From: Merdivivens faecigallinarum
Lineage (GTDB): Bacteria > Bacteroidota > Bacteroidia > Bacteroidales > UBA932
Direction of reading: 5' to 3'
Assembly: GCA_017695055.1 (NCBI GenBank)
Contig: JADILY010000112.1
Location: 1-12,066 of the forward strand
Length of the DNA: 12,066 bases
A model generated the notes under the pieces. The model had not been told where the DNA came from. It searched no databases and saw only the letters and a list, made by a program, of their open reading frames with translations. How positions within the stretch are numbered: the stretch's first letter is position 1; each line of letters starts with the position of its first letter. Shown piece by piece: positions 1-6,118 of the stretch. A program made the position numbers and the translations under genes.

Positions 1-2
1 GA

Positions 3-131
3 AAATTCTCCCTCGACTGCCTGAGATGTGTCGGTGCCTGCGGACTCGCCCCTGTCATAATGATAGGCGAAAAAGTGTACGGAAGGCTCCAGGCCGCCGA
101 TATCAAGAACATCCTGGACGAACTGGAATAA
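3..131 (+). CDS. 3' end of a NuoE/HndA-family [2Fe-2S] electron-transfer subunit (partial)
   Basis: The window opens inside a gene; frame 3 reads 42 codons to a TAA stop at 129-131. The visible tail contains CVGACGLAPV followed by IGEKVYGRL, which matches the second half of the thioredoxin-like [2Fe-2S] domain of complex I 24-kDa (NuoE) and hydrogenase HndA/HydC subunits, where the CxxxC pair supplies two of the four cluster ligands. An extra Cys lies three residues before that pair (DCLRC). The family passes electrons from NAD(P)H-linked flavoprotein subunits to a hydrogenase or to complex I. With the N-terminal half and the neighbours missing, NuoE and hydrogenase subunits cannot be told apart. 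It is separated from the downstream operon by a strong terminator, so it belongs to another transcription unit. Confidence 0.85.
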   Translation, partial: KFSLDCLRCVGACGLAPVIMIGEKVYGRLQAADIKNILDELE

Positions 132-171
132 ATTTTACACACCGGGGTTGTTTCCGGAACGCCGTAGAAGG

Positions 172-207
172 CCGCAGCGGATTTCCATACCGCTGCGGTT
201 TTTTTTT
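172..207 (+). terminator. Rho-independent terminator after the NuoE/HndA-type gene
   Basis: A perfect 9-bp GC-rich stem, CCGCAGCGG (172-180) and CCGCTGCGG (190-198), closes a 9-nt loop and is followed directly by nine T residues (199-207). This is a textbook intrinsic terminator on the + strand. It lies about 40 bp after the stop codon of the upstream gene and insulates that gene from the operon starting at 344. Confidence 0.93.
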
Positions 208-288
208 CCAACCCGACCGAATGAAAAACGCCACCAAAAATGGTATAAGATCCTCCATTTTCAGCTATTTCAGGGCTATGGGGGGGTA

Positions 289-320
289 TTTGGAATATTG
301 GATTGAATTGATTATTTTTG
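289..320 (+). promoter_or_regulatory. Bacteroides-type sigma-ABfr promoter of the nine-gene operon
   Basis: TTTG at 289-292 and TATTTTTG at 313-320 match the Bacteroidota -33 (TTTG) and -7 (TAnnTTTG) elements, with a 20-bp spacer, which is within the usual range. The -7 element is a perfect match. Transcription would begin around 326-330, giving a leader of only about 15-30 nt to the ATG at 344 or 356. A run of seven G (280-286) sits just upstream of the -33 element. The call rests on motif match and position only. Confidence 0.7.
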
Positions 321-343
321 CGATAATATTTTACTAACCACTA

Positions 344-1720
344 ATGTTTTCTGTCATGAAACACGGTGCTGCATCAATAGCTGTAACACTAACTTTGGCA
401 ATGTGCCTTCAAAACGTGTCGGCACAGGCACCGCTCGATTCCCTGAAATCGGATTTCGAAGAAGAAGTCGGGGAAAGCATCACGGAATTCGAAGAATACA
501 GCCGCCAGGCGCTCGAGGAATACAATGAGTATAGCCGCCAGGCCGCTGAAGACTATGCGGCATACGTCCAATCCATAAAAACCGCATGGGGGGGGGTATT
601 TATTGACGACACCCCTACCGAATGGGTCGAATACGGTGAAAATCTGTTGAGCCGTTCCATAGTCGATTTCGACAGCGGCAACATCACTGTTGAGGTAATA
701 ATCCCGGATGACGGCACACCTGAAGAGGCCCTTCTGGCCGATGCCGTGGAAAGGCTTCTGAACAGCCGCGGCAGCACCTGTCCGTATCCTTCGACCGTGG
801 ATGTTTCCGAGCCGCTGACTACCAACCCTATCTTGGACGGAATCGTGGATTTTTCCGGATATGACATCGACACGTCCGGAATATATTCCGACGACATGCG
901 CAAACCCGCCCCTAAAGCACCTCCTGCACCTACGATAAAGGGTAAGACCCTCCCTCAGGAAAAATCTCAAAGGCCTGAAAGGCCGGCTTCGGTATCGGAC
1001 AAAAAGACCGGCACCGACAGACAGACAATGGCTTCCCGCATTCTCGAAGAAGAAAGGAAGGCAGCGGAAGAAAAGGCCGCCATAGCCAAGGCCGTCGCCG
1101 AGCAGAGCGTAAAGACATACGAGACCTACGGCGAAGGCAGCGAAACGAAAAAGGTAGTCCGAATAAACCTGTCCCTCGTAACGGACAATCTGTCCAAAAA
1201 TGCAGCCCTCTACAAGGACATCATAACCGAATTTTCACAAAAATTCCAAATCGAACAGGCCCTTATCTATGCGGTAATGGAGCAGGAATCGAGATTCAAC
1301 CCGGAAGCGACAAGCTGGGTCCCGGCCTACGGACTCATGCAGCTCGTCCCTACATCGGGAGGATTCGACGCCTACCGCTACGTCTACGGCAAGGAATGGG
1401 TCCCTACGAGGAGCTATCTGTTCAATCCGCGCAACAACATCGAGCTGGGAACGGCATACCTCAGAATCCTCGAAAACCAGTTTTCAAACATCGATGACCC
1501 TCATTGCAGAAGGCTGTGCGTAATCGCCGGATACAACACCGGAGCAGGAAACGTAAGCCGCGCATTTACAGGGAATACCAACCTCCGCAAAGCCTTGCCC
1601 CTGATTAATGATTACGGATACAGGCAGCTTTACGACCACCTGACCACGAAATTAAGTACCGAAGAAGCGCGTAATTACGTATCGGGAGTGACTCAAAGAA
1701 GGGAAAAATATTTAAAATAA
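344..1720 (+). CDS. MltC-like periplasmic lytic murein transglycosylase
   Basis: The product probably cleaves peptidoglycan glycan strands in the periplasm, leaving 1,6-anhydro-MurNAc ends. An N-terminal signal peptide (to about residue 27, cleavage before QAPLD) is followed by a Glu/Tyr-rich probable coiled coil (35-78). Next is a region resembling the N-terminal DUF3393 domain of E. coli MltC (about 80-170, e.g. SRSIVDFDSGNITVEVI), then a Pro- and charge-rich linker (185-265). The SLT catalytic domain (about 285-458) has the ES motif with probable catalytic Glu315, GLMQ at 330-333 and AGYNTGAGNV at 395-404. At 458 residues it is longer than E. coli MltC (about 360), mainly through the coiled coil and linker. 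MltC is a lipoprotein; here the only candidate (LAMC, Cys21) has Met at -1, so a cleaved, soluble or peripheral protein is more likely. ATG 356 is an alternative start that gives a more typical signal peptide (MKHG...). It heads the operon and contains a G9 tract. Confidence 0.9.
   Translation: MFSVMKHGAASIAVTLTLAMCLQNVSAQAPLDSLKSDFEEEVGESITEFEEYSRQALEEYNEYSRQAAEDYAAYVQSIKTAWGGVFIDDTPTEWVEYGENLLSRSIVDFDSGNITVEVIIPDDGTPEEALLADAVERLLNSRGSTCPYPSTVDVSEPLTTNPILDGIVDFSGYDIDTSGIYSDDMRKPAPKAPPAPTIKGKTLPQEKSQRPERPASVSDKKTGTDRQTMASRILEEERKAAEEKAAIAKAVAEQSVKTYETYGEGSETKKVVRINLSLVTDNLSKNAALYKDIITEFSQKFQIEQALIYAVMEQESRFNPEATSWVPAYGLMQLVPTSGGFDAYRYVYGKEWVPTRSYLFNPRNNIELGTAYLRILENQFSNIDDPHCRRLCVIAGYNTGAGNVSRAFTGNTNLRKALPLINDYGYRQLYDHLTTKLSTEEARNYVSGVTQRREKYLK
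588..596 (+). repeat. G9 homopolymer within the lytic transglycosylase gene
   Basis: Nine consecutive G residues encode part of Trp82-Gly83-Gly84-Val85. A gain of one G brings TGA at 604-606 into frame, and a loss of one G brings TGA at 648-650 into frame. A one-base slip in either direction would therefore remove the whole catalytic domain. Tracts of this length are slippage-prone, so this may be a contingency locus, although a simple sequencing-error hotspot is possible. Confidence 0.85.
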
Positions 1721-1732
1721 ATCTGAATTACC

Positions 1733-3508
1733 ATGTATTGTCCAGAATGCGGCCATAAAATAGAAGACGGAACCATGCGTTTCTGCCCGGAATGCGGGAC
1801 AAGGCTGGAAGAAGCCGGGGCTCCTGCGTTCTCCCCCGCCTCAGGAAGCAAAGGGTTGGGCGAAAGCGCCGGAAGCGCCGGAAGCAAAGAGACCGAGCCA
1901 CTGGTACACGGACTGATATTCACCAATGTCGGACTGCTCGCCAGAAAGTTCGGAAGCAGCGTGGATGACATAGCAGGACTGTTCGACCTGTTCATAAAAT
2001 ACAAAATGCAGTCAGGTGTCGTGTACAGGCTCGTGGATGCGGGAAATTATTCCTTCCCGAGAACCGGCCTTTTCGGGAGAAGCCGCACAGCAAGCCTCGA
2101 CGGCAGCAGCCCGATCGGAGATTATCTCGAAATCCTCATGGATGTACACAACAGGGAGGAAAAGCAGGGAGGTGCCGTTTCGGAATACCTGTTCATCATA
2201 GGCGGGGCCGACATCATTCCGATGCCGAAGATAAGGCATTATATCAAAGATTGCAGCGATGACACAATCGACACGGACCTGGTTTATGCCTATCCGTACG
2301 ACGGCGACATGATTGCCGCAATGGAGGAAATGGAAGCCTTCGGGTACGACCAGATGTTCCACGTAGGCAGGCTTCCGCTCGGAGAAGACACTACAATCGA
2401 AGATTTGGCCGGTTACCTGCAAAGGGATTTGGACAGTTCCGGCGTAATCATGATAAACGACACTTACGGGCAATGCGACCCTAACTGGAAGAAGGTATCC
2501 GCAAACGTGGCCACCGACCTGATAGACGGAGGATGCATGAGGAATCTCGACGGAAGGCTGGATGAAAGGTTCTACTACAACAGGATGATTCTTTCGCCGA
2601 TGATTACCCGTGAAACCGTTGACAGGGTGCTGCACCCCGGTGCCGACCTGTATTATTTCAACCTGCACGGAGGCGGAGGAAAGGAGACGAGAGGATATTT
2701 CGGGGCATGCACGCCGCAGCAGGGAGGCCAGATGTATTCAGTGATACTGCCGGAACACTTGGCTTCGCTGTCAAGACCGAACGTCGTCATAAGCGAAGCC
2801 TGCTACGGAGGCAAATTCATCGGGCTGGACAAACAGAGGAGCATGATGCTCTCGGCCATTTATACCAACACGCTTATTTTCGTAGGTTCTTCCAGAATCG
2901 CATGGGGCGCGGTGGATTCGAATAGCGAAGAAGATACACAGCTCTTGTCCGCCGACGTCATAGCCTACATGTTCATCAGATCGTCCCTTGAAGGCTACGA
3001 TGCCGGGCAGGCCATGTTCATCGCCCGCAGTACGCTGTTACAGCACAGCGGCTGGGGAAACCGCTACGGGGCGGCGACCATCACCGAGTTCAACCTTTAC
3101 GGAGACCCTACGTTGCTGATGTCCGGACAGGGTTCCGGAAGCGGCAAGGTAGCCTTCAAGTCCATGGACGAAAACTCAATTGCCCCGAAAGGCATGAAGA
3201 AAAACGGATGTACGATGGAAAGGGTGGACACTGCCGGTTCCGGCGGAGCCTCCATCCTGCAACAGGTCCGCGGGGCGGTAAACTCCAACATCATGGAAAT
3301 CCACGGCAGAATCGCCGAATACCTTTATTCGAATTATTCGGTAGAACCGAGAAAACCGGACAGCGCCTTCAGGATAAAATATGAAAACGGCGAAGAGGAA
3401 ATGATGTTCAATTACAAGTTCCCGTCCGGAACAGACGGAATAGACAAAGAATACATCGTAAGCGCCAAAGCAGACGGTACGATACAAAAAGTTTATACAA
3501 CAAAATAA
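1733..3508 (+). CDS. Zinc-ribbon protein with C25 (gingipain/caspase-like, clan CD) cysteine peptidase domain, no signal peptide
   Basis: The 591-residue product starts with a zinc ribbon (Cys3, Cys6, Cys18, Cys21), then a Gly/Ser-rich linker (about 30-55). A domain of the gingipain-like C25 family spans about 60-465. Its landmarks are EYLFIIGGADIIPMP (151-165), DTDLVYAYPYDGD (180-192), VGRLPLGED (211-219), FNLHG with candidate catalytic His312, VVISEACYGG with candidate catalytic Cys357, and FNLYGDPTLLM (453-463), the usual end of the C25 catalytic domain. The 130-residue C-terminus (EENGEEEMMF and similar) is not recognised. Most Bacteroidota C25 peptidases are secreted and carry signal peptides and T9SS tails; here both are absent, so the enzyme should act in the cytoplasm. 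The His-Cys dyad suggests it is active; substrate and trigger are unknown. The zinc ribbon may recruit it to the SPFH scaffold encoded next (13-bp gap). Codons resemble those of its neighbours. Confidence 0.85.
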   Translation: MYCPECGHKIEDGTMRFCPECGTRLEEAGAPAFSPASGSKGLGESAGSAGSKETEPLVHGLIFTNVGLLARKFGSSVDDIAGLFDLFIKYKMQSGVVYRLVDAGNYSFPRTGLFGRSRTASLDGSSPIGDYLEILMDVHNREEKQGGAVSEYLFIIGGADIIPMPKIRHYIKDCSDDTIDTDLVYAYPYDGDMIAAMEEMEAFGYDQMFHVGRLPLGEDTTIEDLAGYLQRDLDSSGVIMINDTYGQCDPNWKKVSANVATDLIDGGCMRNLDGRLDERFYYNRMILSPMITRETVDRVLHPGADLYYFNLHGGGGKETRGYFGACTPQQGGQMYSVILPEHLASLSRPNVVISEACYGGKFIGLDKQRSMMLSAIYTNTLIFVGSSRIAWGAVDSNSEEDTQLLSADVIAYMFIRSSLEGYDAGQAMFIARSTLLQHSGWGNRYGAATITEFNLYGDPTLLMSGQGSGSGKVAFKSMDENSIAPKGMKKNGCTMERVDTAGSGGASILQQVRGAVNSNIMEIHGRIAEYLYSNYSVEPRKPDSAFRIKYENGEEEMMFNYKFPSGTDGIDKEYIVSAKADGTIQKVYTTK

Positions 3509-3521
3509 AAATCACAATATT

Positions 3522-5726
3522 ATGAAATGTCCTAAATGCAACGCAGAAGTCCGCGAAGGGGCCAAGTTCTGCACATCATGCGGAAACAGGCTTGCAGTCA
3601 TGAGCGGAAAAACAGAAGAACCCGTGAAAGAAGCGGAACAGCGCGACGGGATTACCAATGTCAGAGGAAGGATATACTGGAACATCCAGCCAGGCCAGGT
3701 GGCCAGAGTAATAGACGAAGCCGAATTCGACTCATACAACAGACTTAACGGAATCATCATTCCGGAAGGGACTACGGCATATATCCGTTCCAACGGGCAT
3801 ACGATTGCCACCATAAACGGAGGCACCTACGATTTCAGCACGTCGGCGGAACGCAAACCGGCTTCCGAGTCCATCAAGAAAAGCTGGGGATTCATTATCG
3901 AGCTGTTCGGCAACAAAAAGAAACAGCAACAAGAAAGCACCCCTACCGAAGAAGAGCTCTACAACAGGCAGCAGAGGGCCATCCTCGAAAACGCAAAACG
4001 CGGGGCCGCATTTTCAGTGGTAATACTTTTGGACAAGGCCTTCCCGCTGCTGATAGGGGCCAGGCAGCAGAATCCGGACGACTACAAGAATTTCGTTCCG
4101 ATGAAGATTCAGACACGCAATATAGACATAGAGCTCGGAATCAACGCATATTTCAAAATCACCGACCACGAAAACTTCATACTGCATTATCTTACCGACA
4201 AGAAGTTGCTGAATACCACGCACATCATCGATGAAATCAATGACAGCGTGCGCAACATAGTGCAGGATGTGCTCTATGATACCGAAATCCGGACGACAAG
4301 GCTTCCGAAGGAAACCTGCGCACTCATAAAGGAAAAACTCAACGAGGCCGCACCTGCAATGTTTTTCGGCATATCCATAGTCAGGATAGTCGAAATTTCT
4401 TCATCGAATGAAGACATCGAACGTTTCAGGGCCCTTGGCAGAGAACTCTACCTTTCCGAGAGCGAACTCGACTACCTGCGCCGTACCAACGATTTCAAGA
4501 ACAGGCTTTCAGATGTGCAGAACTCGCAGATGCTCAACGAGGCGACATCCGAACTGGAACTTGAAAGACGTATAGACGAGATAAACAAGGACCGGCTTCT
4601 TCATGAAGACGAGGTTGAAAAATTCAAGTCCCTTCTCAAGAACGAACGCATGATAAGGGAGGCCCGCAGCGATTCCGAACGCGATGCGGCCCTGATGGAA
4701 ATCGAAAGAACCGGACTGATAAAGAAAGAAGAACTCCAGGAACTGAAAGACAGCCTTGCCGAAGGGACCTACAAACGCGGAATGGCCCTGCGGATGATGC
4801 AGCTCCGCGACGGTATCGAATTCGAGAAGGTACGTATGGAAGGCGAGGCCGACAAGGCAGCCGCCATAGTCCGCAAGGAGCTCGAAATGGAAGCAATGCG
4901 CGATGATTACAAAGACAGCCGCTTCTACAAGGAACTCGAACAGCAGCGCCGCGTTGCGGAAACCGGGCTGGACCTCGAACAGCGCAAGCGCGACATGGAC
5001 TTCAACGATGAAAAACGCAGGCGCGAACTTGAAAGGGAAGAGGACGAAGAGCAGTTCAGGCAGTTCCTCGCAATGCAGAATGCCGAAGAACAGAGCCGTG
5101 AGAACCAGCGGAGGCACGAGGCCGAAATGGAGAAGGCAAGACTCGCCCACGAGGCCGAAACCGAAAGGATGAAGTGGGAAAACGCCAGGGAACTTTCGGA
5201 CGAAAAGGTTTGGGCCCTCGGAGACAAGGAAACGGCAGCCGAATACGCCAGAAGCAAATACAGCGCCGAGGCTGAAAGGGAAGCCAGCAGAAGGCTCGAA
5301 CAGCAGCGCCGCGAGATTGAAGACAAACGCGATGCCGAACGCCGCGACAGCCAGGAATTCATGTACAAGATGATGCATGACATGATGGCCATGGCCGGAG
5401 GAATCCAGGCACAGAAGGCCGAAGAACGCGAAAGACAGATAAAGGAACGCGACGAACGCATACTCAGGCAGGAAAACAGGATGGACACTGCATACGACAG
5501 GGCCCTCGATTATACGACCCGTACCCCTGGGGCACAGACGGCACAGGGAGTGCCTCCTGCACAGCCGGCTCCAGCCGCACCGGCCCCTCAGCCGAACCCG
5601 GCGAACCATGCCGGACAGGCGGCCCCTGCGCCGAAACAGGCACCAGCCATGGTTACATGTCCCGAATGCGGCGCAAAGGTAGCGGAGAACGAGCGTTTCT
5701 GCCCCGACTGCGGTGCAAGCATCTGA
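3522..5726 (+). CDS. SPFH (stomatin/prohibitin-like) scaffold with long coiled coil and zinc ribbons at both ends
   Basis: The 734-residue product resembles the COG4260/YdjI type of SPFH protein that carries a zinc ribbon, often labelled 'virion core protein' in databases. An N-terminal zinc ribbon (Cys3, Cys6, Cys17, Cys20) is followed by an SPFH region at about 50-310. This includes a GQVARVIDEAEF-type first strand, NIDIELGINAYFKITD (200-215) and MFFGISIVRIVEISS (280-294). A predicted coiled coil of about 350 residues, rich in Glu, Arg and Lys, runs from 310 to 660. A Pro/Ala-rich linker (665-710) leads to a second zinc ribbon (Cys713, Cys716, Cys727, Cys730). No transmembrane segment is visible, so it would be cytoplasmic or peripherally membrane-bound. 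SPFH proteins form large rings or cages on membranes, so a scaffold role is likely here. Its C-terminal zinc ribbon is almost identical to that of the 6119 gene, linking the two functionally. Confidence 0.85.
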   Translation: MKCPKCNAEVREGAKFCTSCGNRLAVMSGKTEEPVKEAEQRDGITNVRGRIYWNIQPGQVARVIDEAEFDSYNRLNGIIIPEGTTAYIRSNGHTIATINGGTYDFSTSAERKPASESIKKSWGFIIELFGNKKKQQQESTPTEEELYNRQQRAILENAKRGAAFSVVILLDKAFPLLIGARQQNPDDYKNFVPMKIQTRNIDIELGINAYFKITDHENFILHYLTDKKLLNTTHIIDEINDSVRNIVQDVLYDTEIRTTRLPKETCALIKEKLNEAAPAMFFGISIVRIVEISSSNEDIERFRALGRELYLSESELDYLRRTNDFKNRLSDVQNSQMLNEATSELELERRIDEINKDRLLHEDEVEKFKSLLKNERMIREARSDSERDAALMEIERTGLIKKEELQELKDSLAEGTYKRGMALRMMQLRDGIEFEKVRMEGEADKAAAIVRKELEMEAMRDDYKDSRFYKELEQQRRVAETGLDLEQRKRDMDFNDEKRRRELEREEDEEQFRQFLAMQNAEEQSRENQRRHEAEMEKARLAHEAETERMKWENARELSDEKVWALGDKETAAEYARSKYSAEAEREASRRLEQQRREIEDKRDAERRDSQEFMYKMMHDMMAMAGGIQAQKAEERERQIKERDERILRQENRMDTAYDRALDYTTRTPGAQTAQGVPPAQPAPAAPAPQPNPANHAGQAAPAPKQAPAMVTCPECGAKVAENERFCPDCGASI
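4935..5313 (+). repeat. Pair of 19-bp direct repeats in the coiled-coil region of the SPFH gene
   Basis: CTCGAACAGCAGCGCCGCG occurs at 4935-4953 and again at 5295-5313, exactly 360 bp (120 codons) apart and in the same frame, encoding LEQQRR both times. It is probably a trace of internal coiled-coil duplication or a shared codon bias. It could also serve as a substrate for an in-frame deletion. Confidence 0.6.
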
Positions 5727-5762
5727 TGAATACCTTATAAGCTAATTCAAAGGCACGAGGAT

Positions 5763-6095
5763 ATGACAATATACGGTACAATAGAATACAGGATGGGCGA
5801 CGAAGGCTCGAAATCCGAAGGTTTCCGGGCCAGTCTCATCGCCGACGAGGGTAAAAGATACAGACTTTACCGTGCCGGCATGCTTCCATACGACGACCCG
5901 TTTTTCGAACCCCTGGACGGCCTTAGCGTAAAGGCCGAGGGAGAATACGAGGAGGAGACCGGCTATTTCCGTGTGGACTCCGTCACCCTCGAAGACAAGT
6001 CCGAAGCCGATGACGAAACGGAAGCCGAGGCAGAAGATGAAGCCGAGGCAGAAGATGAAAACGAAACGGAAACAGACGATACTGAATTGAATTAA
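5763..6095 (+). CDS. Small highly acidic protein of unknown function
   Basis: This 110-residue protein is not recognised. Residues 1-76 alternate hydrophobic and polar residues (MTIYGTIEYRM, FRASLIADEGKRYRLYRAG, LSVKAEGEYEEETGYFRVDSV), consistent with a small beta-barrel such as an OB fold; that fold is only inferred. Residues 77-110 are almost entirely Glu, Asp, Ala and Thr and contain a tandem EAEAED repeat. There is no signal peptide or membrane segment. The gene lies 36 bp after the SPFH gene and 23 bp before the zinc-ribbon/TM gene, so it is very likely part of the same pathway. The acidic tail could bind a basic partner or act as a DNA mimic, which cannot be decided here. A GAGGAT sequence just before the ATG is the closest thing to a Shine-Dalgarno in the operon. 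Confidence 0.75.
   Translation: MTIYGTIEYRMGDEGSKSEGFRASLIADEGKRYRLYRAGMLPYDDPFFEPLDGLSVKAEGEYEEETGYFRVDSVTLEDKSEADDETEAEAEDEAEAEDENETETDDTELN
6021..6056 (+). repeat. Two perfect tandem copies of an 18-bp unit (EAEAED)
   Basis: GAAGCCGAGGCAGAAGAT occurs at 6021-6038 and is repeated without change at 6039-6056. Since 18 bp equals six codons, changes in copy number would keep the frame and only lengthen or shorten the acidic tail of the small protein. Confidence 0.9.
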
Positions 6096-6118
6096 ATAAA
6101 ACAAAACGGAATATCACC

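Noticed and set aside
26..337. 103-codon + strand frame before the operon
   Set aside because: It overlaps the NuoE/HndA tail in another frame and runs through the terminator and promoter; the translation is Arg/Cys-rich and resembles nothing.
398..409. Lipobox in the MltC-like protein (LAMC, Cys21)
   Set aside because: Met at the -1 position is not accepted by the lipobox consensus, and a good signal-peptidase I site follows within eight residues.
2012..2668. 218-codon - strand frame inside the C25-type gene
   Set aside because: Shadow of a well-supported gene on the + strand; no recognisable motifs or start context.
1733..3508. Type IX secretion cargo, as is usual for gingipain-like proteins
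   Set aside because: No N-terminal signal peptide and no recognisable C-terminal sorting domain; the N-terminus is a zinc ribbon.
4509..5609. 366-codon open frame on the - strand opposite the SPFH coiled coil
   Set aside because: It is antisense to a clear coiled-coil gene whose Glu/Arg/Lys-rich codons leave few stops on the reverse strand; the translation is Phe/Leu/Cys-rich without domains.
3522..5726. Phage or viral structural protein, as the 'virion core protein' label for this family would suggest
   Set aside because: The label is historical; the protein has an SPFH core and cellular zinc ribbons, and no capsid, tail, portal or terminase genes are nearby.
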